From contig ONTS01000003.1 in assembly GCA_900320845.1 (NCBI GenBank), positions 36,652 through 100,651 of the forward strand: DNA of 64,000 nucleotides. The letters are read 5' to 3'. The position numbers were made by a program, and so were the translations under genes. Within the stretch, counting starts at the first letter, position 1; every line of letters begins with the position of its first letter. Positions 54,842-63,793 of the stretch are shown here, one piece after another. The stretch comes from an uncultured Prevotellaceae bacterium (lineage in GTDB: Bacteria > Bacteroidota > Bacteroidia > Bacteroidales > Bacteroidaceae). Under the pieces are notes generated by a model that was not told where the DNA came from, did not search any database, and saw only the letters and a program-made list of their open reading frames with translations.

Positions 54842-56110
54842 TCACAGGGTCTTTATCCATTCGGTGATGTCGCGCAACACCTCAGGTGAGACGGTTTCCT
54901 CAATCAGTCTGTACTCCATAGGCAGGCCGGTGGTGGAGTGTTGGAAGAGATGGTTGAGCGACGGGTATTCCTTCACAAGGTTCTTTTTTGATGCCGGCAG
55001 CAGATTCCTGATGGCATATAGGTTCTGATCGACCAGCACCTGACAGTCGTTGTTACCGTTTAAGGCAAAGACAGGACAGCGTGAGGCTCTAATGTCGTCT
55101 GATGGGTCGTAATCCATAAACCAACGCATCCATGGTGTCTTCTGAACAGCCTGCTGTTGACGGTATTGTGCCACAGTCATGTTGGCAGGCATGCCCGACA
55201 GCTTCATGATCTTATTGGCTTGTTCCACAAGCAGTGTGTCGCCTTTCACGCCCGGGGCTGCCAGTGCGACGATGAAGTCTGCCTTCTTCCTTGCCGCCAG
55301 CATGAAAGCGATGCTGCCGCCTTCGCTATGGCCGAGGCAACCCACCTTGCTGAAGTTCTTCATCGAACGTAAGAAGTCGATGCCGGCAGCAGCGTCGCGC
55401 ATGAAGTCTTCGGTCGTCGCATTCTGCACATCGCCCCCAACCGACGCACCAAAGTTGCGGTCGTCGTAGCGAAGGGTGGCTATTCCGTTGCGTGCCAGAT
55501 AGTCAGCGATGACCAGGAAGGGCTTATGGTCGAATATCTCTTCGTCGCGATTCTCCTGTCCGCTGCCCGTTACCATCAACACCACAGGCACCTTGCCCTT
55601 CTTCATGTTCTCAAAGCCTTGTGGAAAGGTCAATGTGCCAGCCAGTGTGGCACCATCGGCGTCGTTGCTGAATGTAACCTCCTCCGTCTTATATGGGAAT
55701 GGTGGCGTGGGATGCTGCGGACGACGCAACTCTTCAGCACCCTTGCTCAGCACCAAAGGTAATGCCATGCCCATCTGTGTGAAGATTCCGTCGAGCTTTC
55801 CCTCCTTCAGTCGTGCCCGATAGGTGGCGCCTATCATGTCAACCTTCACCGACAGCGAGTCGTCGGACAGGTGCTCCTTTGTACAAGCGATGCCCTTCAC
55901 GCTTTGGTCGGGGCTATCCATCGATATATTCACCTCATTGGCAGCCTGTTCCACATGCAGTACCAGCGTGAGCGACGAGCCCATGACCTTCAGCTTGCCG
56001 GTCCACGTGCCGATGAGATTGCCCGCAGACTGTCCCTGTGCCAAACACGACAGAGTGATGCTACTCAGCAGTGTGGCGATAGCAATGAGTTTTTGCATTT
56101 TTCTTTCCAT
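54842..56110 (-). CDS. Secreted alpha/beta hydrolase (serine esterase/peptidase type)
   Basis: A 422-residue protein with a signal peptide ending near SCLAQ (start could also be 56098). Residues 28-125 form a lipocalin-like N-terminal domain; 145-422 is an alpha/beta hydrolase with LRYDDRNFGAS, nucleophile GHSEGGS (Ser262), ALNGNNDCQV (likely Asp) and PSLNHLFQ (likely His). Similar to Bacteroidales 'alpha/beta hydrolase' proteins that act on esters or peptides; substrate unknown. A TATCTTTG -7 box on the minus strand (56133-56140) lies 22 bases upstream. Confidence 0.87.
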   Translation of the reverse strand: MERKMQKLIAIATLLSSITLSCLAQGQSAGNLIGTWTGKLKVMGSSLTLVLHVEQAANEVNISMDSPDQSVKGIACTKEHLSDDSLSVKVDMIGATYRARLKEGKLDGIFTQMGMALPLVLSKGAEELRRPQHPTPPFPYKTEEVTFSNDADGATLAGTLTFPQGFENMKKGKVPVVLMVTGSGQENRDEEIFDHKPFLVIADYLARNGIATLRYDDRNFGASVGGDVQNATTEDFMRDAAAGIDFLRSMKNFSKVGCLGHSEGGSIAFMLAARKKADFIVALAAPGVKGDTLLVEQANKIMKLSGMPANMTVAQYRQQQAVQKTPWMRWFMDYDPSDDIRASRCPVFALNGNNDCQVLVDQNLYAIRNLLPASKKNLVKEYPSLNHLFQHSTTGLPMEYRLIEETVSPEVLRDITEWIKTL

Positions 56111-56328
56111 AGGTTCAATAGTTACTTAATTGCAAAGATACACAGAAAAGCATCAAATTACCATCACCGTGTACATTTTTTATAAATCATTTTGTCAATT
56201 AGTGGCAGAATAATTTCACTTTTCATACTTATATTTTTTAATTATAATACCTTTCAAAAGACATTCTTGTTTTGTTAAATAATAATTAATCCTTACAAGG
56301 TTTTGATGTATGAATCCGTTTTTTTTTC

Positions 56329-56336
56329 TACTTTTG
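56329..56336 (+). promoter_or_regulatory. -7 box of thioesterase operon
   Basis: TACTTTTG, an exact TAnnTTTG match, with TTTG about 23 bases upstream (56302-56305) and a 43-base leader. Confidence 0.6.
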
Positions 56337-56379
56337 CAAAGTAACTTTATATAGCAGTAGACCAACTCAATCCGACAAG

Positions 56380-56808
56380 ATGAATATCTCAAACATACGC
56401 CGCATTATCGAGCGAGAGCCCAATCTCTCCACAGCCCTCGGTATGCAGTTTCTCGATACTCCCGATGCTGACAGCTGTCAGGCAACAATGCGTGTGGACG
56501 AACGCAACAGACAGCCCTTCGGATTCCTCAGCGGAGGTGCATCGCTGGCACTGGCTGAAAACCTCGCAGGTGTAGGCTCGTCGGCATTATGCCCGGGAAA
56601 GATATGTGTAGGCATTAATGTCAGCGGCAACCATGTCAAGGCTGTCACAGAGGGAGACACCGTAACGGCAACGGCACACATAGTGCAGAAAGGAAACACC
56701 CTGCATGTGTGGCATGTAGACATACACAACTCGGCAGGAGAACTCATATCGACAGTAAGCGTCACCAATTACATCGTGGCAGGCAAAGCAGCATCCGACA
56801 ATCAATAA
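56380..56808 (+). CDS. Hotdog-fold acyl-CoA thioesterase (PaaI/MenI-like)
   Basis: A 142-residue PaaI-type thioesterase. GFLSGGASLALAENLAGVGS is the hotdog active-site helix with its acidic catalytic Glu. VGINVSGNHVKAVTEGDTVTA and GELISTVSVTNYIV complete the fold. Close relatives include 1,4-dihydroxy-2-naphthoyl-CoA thioesterase (menaquinone synthesis), but no men genes are nearby, so the substrate stays open. First gene of a short plus-strand group. Confidence 0.87.
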   Translation: MNISNIRRIIEREPNLSTALGMQFLDTPDADSCQATMRVDERNRQPFGFLSGGASLALAENLAGVGSSALCPGKICVGINVSGNHVKAVTEGDTVTATAHIVQKGNTLHVWHVDIHNSAGELISTVSVTNYIVAGKAASDNQ

Positions 56809-56823
56809 ACACTGCACACCCAC

Positions 56824-57363
56824 ATGCCCAGAAAATACCATAGTGCCACCGCTCTCCGATACCCCTGTCGTCGCAGCTGCACATCGCTGATGGCTACCGT
56901 CATCGCCTGTATGATAGGCATGGTGGTCTCATCCTGCAACACCATGCGTCACGCGACGGCATCAGCATCTATGAGCCAGTCGCAGCCGCAGCACTTCATG
57001 GCTGCCATTAGCGGATGGATGTACTACGACTCCATCAGCGACTTACATCGCATCAGAGTCGACGAGGTGCGACAGCTGGACGGACGTGTGAAGATACTGC
57101 GACAATATACGCAGCAGGAGATGGACGAAGGCTTCAGTATCGCCACCATACGCAGCGACGGACAGACCATACGACGTTATGGCATGGATAATCCGCTGAT
57201 AAAGACATTCGAATACCTCGCTGGCGAGGGCGAACTCGGAATCTTGACACAGACCAACGACAGTGCAGAGTTTTTCATCCGCGTACCTCTTGACGACAAA
57301 CCCGACAACGTGCAGATACGATACAAACACAATACACTGGTAACAATACCACTAAAACGATAA
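56824..57363 (+). CDS. Hypothetical lipoprotein-like protein
   Basis: A 179-residue protein. A basic N-terminal stretch precedes a hydrophobic segment (MATVIACMIGMVVSSC) ending in a lipobox-like VVSSC; the ATG at 56890 would give a more normal signal. The mature part has no recognised domain. It starts 15 bases after the thioesterase stop and ends 17 bases before the M64 peptidase, so it is probably co-transcribed with both. Confidence 0.65.
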   Translation: MPRKYHSATALRYPCRRSCTSLMATVIACMIGMVVSSCNTMRHATASASMSQSQPQHFMAAISGWMYYDSISDLHRIRVDEVRQLDGRVKILRQYTQQEMDEGFSIATIRSDGQTIRRYGMDNPLIKTFEYLAGEGELGILTQTNDSAEFFIRVPLDDKPDNVQIRYKHNTLVTIPLKR

Positions 57364-57380
57364 ACAAATACACCTGTAAT

Positions 57381-58760
57381 ATGAGAAAACTTTTTACCCT
57401 CTTATCAGCTCTCAGCATTGCCCTGTCGCTGCAGGCGCAGAAGTATGAGATGGACACCCTGAAATGGGAAGGCGACGCGAGCAAGTACATCAATATCGTC
57501 TTCCTAGGCGACGGGTACACAGAAGCCGAACTGCCCACATTCGTCGAAGATGTGAATGCTTCCATACAGTCATTCTTCCAGATCGTGCCGTGGAAACACT
57601 ACGTCGACTACTTCAACGTGGTGCTCATCAAGACACCTTCCAATGTCAGTGGAGCAGGACTCACCCCGGCAACACCCGTCGATAACTTCTACGGAACCAC
57701 CTTCGGATACAACGGCACCGACCGACTGCTGTGGCCATCGTCACTGACGAAGGTGCGTACCACACTGGCCAACAACTTCCCACAGCACGACATCGTGGTG
57801 ATGATAGTCAATTCGACAAAGTATGGCGGAGCGGGAAGCAGCGAGCTCATGACCTTCTCCAAATACAAAAATCCCAGCAACCCCAGCTACGACTCCGAAC
57901 AGATATTCTTCCACGAAGTAGGTCACGGATTTGCCAACCTCGCCGACGAGTATTGGGCTGGCGCAAGCTATGCAACGGAGAAACCGAACCTCACCAAGAC
58001 ATCCGACCCTACTACAGTGAAGTGGAAGAACTGGGTGGGCACAGACAACATCGGCGTTTATCCGCACAGCGAAAACACCGCTTGGTATCGTCCTCACCAG
58101 AACTGTCTGATGCGATACCTGGGCAGACCGTACTGCGATGTGTGCCGACAAGAAATCATTGAGAACATACATAATCAGGTGAACCCCATCAAGGCGTTCA
58201 CACCTGCCAGCGCAACAACCATACAGACAGAAGACGATAGCTACCCCCTGTCAATCTCCCTCGTGGAACCCAATCCCAACACGCTCCAAGTGGAATGGAA
58301 AAAGGGTAACGAACTACTGGCAAAGAACGTCACCGACTACCAGTTCAACCTCGCTACCATCAACATTGGCGAGACCGCTACCATTACTGCCAGTGTGGTA
58401 GACACCACCGCCATGCTGCGTGTCGACAACCACAGCACCACCATACACATGAATAGCGTGATTTGGAAGATCAAACGCACCGGAGCGTTGACAGGTATCA
58501 ACCAAGCTACTACTCAGGCAGAGATTGCTGTAGGTCCCCTACCCTTCAACGACAGACTCACCATACGCTGTCGCGGACAGCAACAGGCTGGATTGCAGAT
58601 ACACCTCACCGACATCAGCGGCATGCTCGTTGGTTCAGCAACAACTGATGGCGACGGAATGGCAGAGATAAACACTGCAAGCCTGATAAAGGGTGTATAC
58701 ATCATCACCATAAAACAACAGAACAACGTGTTGTTCACCAAGAAAATGACCAAGCAATAA
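57381..58760 (+). CDS. Secreted M64-family metallopeptidase with T9SS sorting domain
   Basis: A 459-residue protein with a signal peptide (MRKLFTLLSALSIALSLQAQ). NIVFLGDGYTEAEL (residues 38-51) and FFHEVGHGFANLADEY carry the IgA-peptidase M64 zinc site: His178, Glu179, His182, with Glu190 as a further acidic residue. PHQNCLMRYLGRPYCDVCRQ is a family motif with Cys residues. After about residue 280 there is an Ig-like part, then a type A T9SS sorting domain (AEIAVGPLPFNDRLTI ... LIKGVYIITIKQQNNVLFTKKM). It probably cleaves host or environmental proteins at the cell surface. Confidence 0.9.
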   Translation: MRKLFTLLSALSIALSLQAQKYEMDTLKWEGDASKYINIVFLGDGYTEAELPTFVEDVNASIQSFFQIVPWKHYVDYFNVVLIKTPSNVSGAGLTPATPVDNFYGTTFGYNGTDRLLWPSSLTKVRTTLANNFPQHDIVVMIVNSTKYGGAGSSELMTFSKYKNPSNPSYDSEQIFFHEVGHGFANLADEYWAGASYATEKPNLTKTSDPTTVKWKNWVGTDNIGVYPHSENTAWYRPHQNCLMRYLGRPYCDVCRQEIIENIHNQVNPIKAFTPASATTIQTEDDSYPLSISLVEPNPNTLQVEWKKGNELLAKNVTDYQFNLATINIGETATITASVVDTTAMLRVDNHSTTIHMNSVIWKIKRTGALTGINQATTQAEIAVGPLPFNDRLTIRCRGQQQAGLQIHLTDISGMLVGSATTDGDGMAEINTASLIKGVYIITIKQQNNVLFTKKMTKQ

Positions 58761-58789
58761 AACAATAGCTGTCTTGCACATAGGGGCAA

Positions 58790-58843
58790 GATACGAAACG
58801 GAGGTGGAAAGACTTTTACGTCTTTCCACCTCCGTTTCGTATC
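58790..58843. terminator. Very strong 24-bp hairpin between convergent genes
   Basis: Bases 58790-58813 and 58820-58843 are perfectly complementary over 24 bp with a 6-base loop (TTTTAC). It lies between the M64 peptidase gene and the convergent barrel gene. Confidence 0.9.
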
Positions 58844-58926
58844 AGACATAGGGTCTTTCCTCTTTTACGGTATTACTGCTGGTGGGGTATGTGTCACTAA
58901 TGCTGTGTCTGTTCTTATGTAAAGGT

Positions 58927-61920
58927 TCAGAAACCTCCGGGCCTTCCACCTCCGAAGCCACCACCTCCGGGTCGTCCACCGCCAGGTCTTCCGCCTCCGA
59001 AGTTACCACGTTGGCGGTCGCCGCCGGGACCATAGCCCATACCAGGACCATCGCCGTGCTCACCTTGGCGTGCGTTCTTGCCGCCGAAGCTGTTGAAACG
59101 CCAGATGATGTGCAGCATAGCGTAGGAGTTGATGCTGTTGTATTGTGTGTCTCTGCGCTGTATGGCGTTGATGGTGCGTGAGAAGTTGCTCTGCTTGTGC
59201 AGGATGTCGTACCACTGCAGCATCACTGTCAGCGCATTGCCTTTCAGGAAGCTGTGCGACAGCTGCGCATTCCACACCAGTTCGTTGGTGTTCATGGCGT
59301 TGTCGGCATAGCCACGGCGCGAGTTCTCGTGAATATCGGTGGAAAGGGTCGTCCCCCATGGCAAGGTGTAGTTCACGTTGATGCCATAGGAGAACTGCCA
59401 TGTGTCAAGGTTGCTGCGACTCTGCAGCTTGTTGCGGGCGTGGGTATAGGTCAGCGATCCGTTGAGGTCTATCTCCAGCTTATCGCCGCGCCAGCTTGTC
59501 GACAGCCGTTCGCCGAGCGTCGTCACGCGGGTGACGTTACGTTGAGAGGAAGACATGCGGTCGAGCGCCAGATAGCCGACGTTGTGCTCGTAGGCAGCAT
59601 CGGTGAAAGTGTTGACATTCCATCGTCCTACGGAGTCGACGGAGAAGTTGTACATAAAGGCGCCTCGCAGATTCCAGTTACCGTTGATGTTGACGGGCAT
59701 TGTTGTGCGTCCGCCGGTCGTCTCGTCGTATTCCACGCGCGAAGAGATGCTGTTGCGCGTCTGTTGGAAGTTGACAAATGTCATGATGGCGCGTTGGTGG
59801 CTCTGCTTATAGTCGTTGAAGAAGAGTCGGAAGTTGTTGGTGAACGAGGGCTTCAGTCCCGGGTTACCGCGTGTGATGTTGAGCGGGTCGCTGTCATCCA
59901 CGATGTCGAGCAGGTCGGTCATGCTGGGCTGTGAGGATGTTCCGCGATAGTTGATGCGCAGGTTGCTCACTCTGGAGAAGCGGTAGCGGAAGTCGAACGT
60001 CGGGCTCCAGTTGAACACATGGCGCAGCGTGTCAATGTGAATGCCACGATAGTCCTGCATGTATTTGGAGTTTTGCGGCTGGAACATTACACCGGCATTA
60101 AGTTGAAACTTCTGGTGTATCCAACGATACATCAGCTGTATGTCGTGCGTGTAGTTGCGGTATTCGGAATAGCGGCTCAGGTTGTCGTCGCGGTAGTCGG
60201 TGTATGGATAGGGCAGACGTGAGAGCAGGCTGTTCCAGTCGCGGTATTGCGGGCTGAATCCGTAGCTGAAGTCGGGTCCTTCCTCGCTGAAGTCGTAGGT
60301 GGAACGGTCGCTCTTGGTAAAACGATATTGGTACTTATAGCTCAGTTGCAGGAACATGGCTTTTGCTATGGGTTCGCTGTAGGTTGCCTGCAAGGCATAG
60401 CCCCAGTTGCGTTGCGGGGTGACGTTGAAGCGGTGTGTCTGGTACGTGCTGTCGAGTCCGAGTGCCGTCTTCACCATGAAGAGGTGCACATCGTTGGTCG
60501 ACAGGCTTTTGCTGTCGTTGCGTCCCACGCTCCAGTCGGTGCGGAAGGTGATGTTGCGTCCCTTCGTGTTCAGCTTGCGGTTGTACTGCAGCATGGCATT
60601 GCCTGACTGTGTCTTGCCGTAGGTGATGTCGCGGTTGCGTTGTGTATTTACCATGAGTCCGCTTTCTGCCATCTGCTCAATGCTCTCGTCGGAAAGCGGG
60701 TCATCGACGTAGGTGTAGGGGTCGTCGTTGTAGCTTGCCGATGTCTGTCGTGTGGTGGCGTCGCTGGTGGAGAGCGTGAAACTGGGACGGAACATGATGT
60801 TGGTCATCGAGTCGGGTGTCCACTCCAGTCGCAGTCGTCCGTCCCAGCTGTTGCCGCGTGTGTATCGCTGGCTAAGGCTGTTGGAGAACGAGCCGATGGT
60901 GCTGGTGAAGTTTTCCATCGACGTGAGCGACCATATGTCGCCGTTGCTGTGGTTCCATCGCAGGCTGGCATCGAGCTTCAGCTTGCCCTTGTTCTCGTAG
61001 TTGTAGTTGAGTCCTGCCATCTTTGCGGCATTGAGTCCGTTGCGGTTGGCTCCGAAGCGTCCTCTTCCGCCGCCACCGGGGAAGCCCATGTCGTTGGTGT
61101 TGTTGGCGCTGCCGAAGAGCATGATGCGCGAGCGGCTGCGGAAGTAGGCCGCCATGAGCCGTTCGCTATAGCGGTGGTGTGTGCCGATGGAGAGATCGAC
61201 GTTGGCAAACATACCTTTGTTCATGCCCTGCTTGAGTCCGAAGTCGAGTACTGTCTGTTCGTTGCCGTCGTCGATGCCTGTGATGCGCGACAGGTCGCTA
61301 CGCTCGTCGTAGGCCTTGATGCGGTCGACGATGGAGGTGGGCAGATTTTTGAGCGCCGTCTTCGTGTCGCCCGTCATAAACTCCTTGCCGTCAACGAGAA
61401 TCTTCTTCACCTCCTTGCCGTTGATTTTTATCGTGCCATCGTCGCTCACCTCCGCGCCGGGCAGCTTCTTCACCAGTTCCTCAATGGTGGAGCCCTCAGG
61501 TGTGCGGTAAGCCGAGGCGTTGTATTGAAAGGTATCTTCCTTCACTGTCACCTTCGTTGCATAGCCGGTGGCGGTGACACCTTTCAACACGATGGCATCG
61601 GCGCTCATGGCGATGTTGCCAAGTGCGACGTTGGCGCTGTCCTTTATGGTAAGATTCTTCACCAACATCTTATAGCCCACGTTGGTCAGCTTCAGCAGAT
61701 AGCTGCCATCGGCGGGTGCCTGGGTGGAGAATAGGCCGTTGTCGTCGGTGGTGCCGCCTGTGACAAAGGTGCTGTCGGGTTTCAATAGCTGAAACGTGGT
61801 GAACATAAGTCCCTCTTTCGTGTCCTTGTCGACCACCGTGCCGGTGATAAGGCGCTCCTGAGCATGGGCAAAGGTGGTGAACAAAAAGAATAGAGGAAGC
61901 AGCAAAATGTGTTTCTTCAT
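58927..61920 (-). CDS. TonB-dependent-receptor-like outer-membrane protein with Gly-rich tail
   Basis: About 997 residues from the start at 61920 (MKKHILLLPLFFLFTTFAHA), which gives a good signal peptide. A carboxypeptidase-regulatory-like domain (ITGTVVDKDTKEGLMFTTF) precedes a plug region (EGSTIEELVKKLPGAEVSDD, KILVDGKEFMTGD) and a long beta-barrel. No TonB box was identified. The last 45 residues are Gly/Arg/Pro-rich (GGGRPGGGGFGGGRPGGF), which is unusual after a barrel end. The ligand is unknown and no SusD partner is adjacent. Confidence 0.85.
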   Translation of the reverse strand: MKKHILLLPLFFLFTTFAHAQERLITGTVVDKDTKEGLMFTTFQLLKPDSTFVTGGTTDDNGLFSTQAPADGSYLLKLTNVGYKMLVKNLTIKDSANVALGNIAMSADAIVLKGVTATGYATKVTVKEDTFQYNASAYRTPEGSTIEELVKKLPGAEVSDDGTIKINGKEVKKILVDGKEFMTGDTKTALKNLPTSIVDRIKAYDERSDLSRITGIDDGNEQTVLDFGLKQGMNKGMFANVDLSIGTHHRYSERLMAAYFRSRSRIMLFGSANNTNDMGFPGGGGRGRFGANRNGLNAAKMAGLNYNYENKGKLKLDASLRWNHSNGDIWSLTSMENFTSTIGSFSNSLSQRYTRGNSWDGRLRLEWTPDSMTNIMFRPSFTLSTSDATTRQTSASYNDDPYTYVDDPLSDESIEQMAESGLMVNTQRNRDITYGKTQSGNAMLQYNRKLNTKGRNITFRTDWSVGRNDSKSLSTNDVHLFMVKTALGLDSTYQTHRFNVTPQRNWGYALQATYSEPIAKAMFLQLSYKYQYRFTKSDRSTYDFSEEGPDFSYGFSPQYRDWNSLLSRLPYPYTDYRDDNLSRYSEYRNYTHDIQLMYRWIHQKFQLNAGVMFQPQNSKYMQDYRGIHIDTLRHVFNWSPTFDFRYRFSRVSNLRINYRGTSSQPSMTDLLDIVDDSDPLNITRGNPGLKPSFTNNFRLFFNDYKQSHQRAIMTFVNFQQTRNSISSRVEYDETTGGRTTMPVNINGNWNLRGAFMYNFSVDSVGRWNVNTFTDAAYEHNVGYLALDRMSSSQRNVTRVTTLGERLSTSWRGDKLEIDLNGSLTYTHARNKLQSRSNLDTWQFSYGINVNYTLPWGTTLSTDIHENSRRGYADNAMNTNELVWNAQLSHSFLKGNALTVMLQWYDILHKQSNFSRTINAIQRRDTQYNSINSYAMLHIIWRFNSFGGKNARQGEHGDGPGMGYGPGGDRQRGNFGGGRPGGGRPGGGGFGGGRPGGF

Positions 61921-62072
61921 AAATAAATAGTGGTGTCTATGTTTGTTGTTTTGACGCAAACAGACCTGCAATCGTTTAATTGTAAGCAAAAAAATCACTC
62001 CACATATCGTCTACTGCCCTGTGGAAACATGATTTTTTGTTGCAAACAACCGTGCATTTGCCGAAGAATATC

Positions 62073-62080
62073 TAACTTTG
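62073..62080 (+). promoter_or_regulatory. -7 box of aroB
   Basis: TAACTTTG, an exact TAnnTTTG match. It predicts transcription start near 62087, which excludes the ATG at 62085 and favours 62121. Confidence 0.55.
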
Positions 62081-62120
62081 CTCAATGCCATTGTGCCAAC
62101 CATACAGATATCCATCGCCT

Positions 62121-63182
62121 ATGACACCTCCCGTTTTTGTTGCCGATGTGGGCAATGCTTTGCTCAAGATGGCTGCAGAATGCAATGCCACTCACCTTTT
62201 TATGCTGACCGACAGCAACACCCTGCGTTGCTGTATGCCTACGTTGCAGCTTCAGCATGGCGAAAAGGAGGTGACGCTGCTCAGCATCGAAGCCGGCGAG
62301 CATAATAAGGGGCTATCCACGGCTGTCACCCTTTGGCAACAACTCATCGCACATGGTGCCACACGAAGCTCCATGCTCGTCAACCTCGGCGGTGGGGTAG
62401 TCTGCGACATGGGCGGTTTCGTGGCGACAACATTCAAAAGAGGTATGCCTTTTGTCAACATTCCTACTACATTGCTTGCCATGGTAGACGCTGCAACGGG
62501 AGGAAAAAACGGCATTAACTTTGAAGGACTAAAGAATGAAATCGGTACATTTGCAAATGCCAGAGCAACTCTGCTGCATACACGGTGGCTTACTACGCTG
62601 AGCGATGAAGAGATGTTGTCCGGCTATGGCGAAATGCTGAAACACGCCCTGTTGGCAGATGAGAGACACTGGGCGGACGTGTTGCTCATGGACGCTACCA
62701 CCGCCAAACACCATGCCGCCTACATGGAGCCTGTCATAGCCCGATCGCTGCAGGTGAAGACAGACATCGTGGCACAAGACCCCCACGAAAAAGGGCTGCG
62801 CAAGGTGCTGAACCTCGGACATACCACAGCCCATGCCCTCGAGTCCCTGCTCATGCAACGCCCAACATCTTCCTTCCTACTGCCGCACGGACATGCTGTG
62901 GCGCACGGACTGGTGGCGGCACTCTACATGAGTTGTGTGTTGTGTGGCTTCCCCATCGACAAGATGAGGAAGACAGTGGCGCATATACGGCAATGCTACG
63001 GCAGACCGCCGATAACATGCGACGACTACGACGCTCTGTTCGATATCATACAGCACGACAAAAAGAACTGGAACAACCAACCGGCATTCGTGCTGCTTGA
63101 AGATATAGGCTCTGCGCGTACCGATGTGGCTGTAGACAAGCAGCTGTTCTGCGAAGCCCTCGACTTCGTAAGAGAAGGGTAG
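62121..63182 (+). CDS. aroB: 3-dehydroquinate synthase
   Basis: About 353 residues; converts DAHP to 3-dehydroquinate in the shikimate pathway using NAD+ and a divalent metal. LVNLGGGVVCDMGGFVA, GMPFVNIPTTLLAMVDAATG and GKNGIN are core motifs; SGYGEMLKHALL, NLGHTTAHALES and HGHAVAHGL carry metal-binding Glu and His residues. The start at 62121 (MTPPVFVADVGNALL) was chosen from the -7 box position. No other aro genes are adjacent. Confidence 0.96.
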   Translation: MTPPVFVADVGNALLKMAAECNATHLFMLTDSNTLRCCMPTLQLQHGEKEVTLLSIEAGEHNKGLSTAVTLWQQLIAHGATRSSMLVNLGGGVVCDMGGFVATTFKRGMPFVNIPTTLLAMVDAATGGKNGINFEGLKNEIGTFANARATLLHTRWLTTLSDEEMLSGYGEMLKHALLADERHWADVLLMDATTAKHHAAYMEPVIARSLQVKTDIVAQDPHEKGLRKVLNLGHTTAHALESLLMQRPTSSFLLPHGHAVAHGLVAALYMSCVLCGFPIDKMRKTVAHIRQCYGRPPITCDDYDALFDIIQHDKKNWNNQPAFVLLEDIGSARTDVAVDKQLFCEALDFVREG

Positions 63183-63253
63183 GGCAGAGTAGAGCACAAA
63201 CAAACTTCAACCGAACAACAACAAACAATTTCAAACAATAAAAAGAAACTATT

Positions 63254-63793
63254 ATGATTATCAAGTCTTTCCTGACTTCTCGCAAGTCTTTTATGCTCCC
63301 CGCCTTTGCTGCCTTGGCAATGTTCTCCATGGTGTTTGCCTCCTGTGGCGACGATGAAGAGGAAAACATGGGCGGTCCCTCCATGGAAAACACTAAGTCC
63401 TACACCATCAATGGCAAAAAATATGACGTTAAGTCGGTAGGCTACTACTTCAATGACACTTACGGAAACTTCAGCATTCTCTTCACTGCTGAGAACTTGG
63501 ACCTGAGCCGTCAGCTGTCGACAGCACCCAAACTGCCTTATCTGAAAATCAATATCCCGAATGAGAAGTGCAACATGACGTGCGACCTCACACAAAGTCT
63601 GAACAGCTCGTATGCCATCTTCTATGTGCAGACCAATGAAGGAAGCTTCGCCGACTTCACATCGGGCAAGATATACATCAGCATTCGCAGTAACAAAATC
63701 AAGGCTCTGCTGACAGGACAGGCTGAGAAAGGACCGAAATTGGAACTGCAGTACGAAGGCTCTGTCGTAAGAAGCGAGAAAGAAATTTGGTAA
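63254..63793 (+). CDS. Hypothetical lipoprotein
   Basis: A 179-residue protein with a lipoprotein signal (MFSMVFASC, lipobox FASC) followed by GDDEEENMGGP. The mature part has a beta-rich composition (YTINGKKYDVKSVGYYFNDT), typical of small Bacteroidales surface lipoproteins; no family recognised. It follows aroB by 72 bases and ends in a strong terminator. Confidence 0.75.
   Translation: MIIKSFLTSRKSFMLPAFAALAMFSMVFASCGDDEEENMGGPSMENTKSYTINGKKYDVKSVGYYFNDTYGNFSILFTAENLDLSRQLSTAPKLPYLKINIPNEKCNMTCDLTQSLNSSYAIFYVQTNEGSFADFTSGKIYISIRSNKIKALLTGQAEKGPKLELQYEGSVVRSEKEIW

Noticed and set aside
60640-61734. Long open frame opposite the TonB-receptor-like gene
   Set aside because: Val/Ala/Cys-rich antisense shadow with no recognisable domain or start signals.
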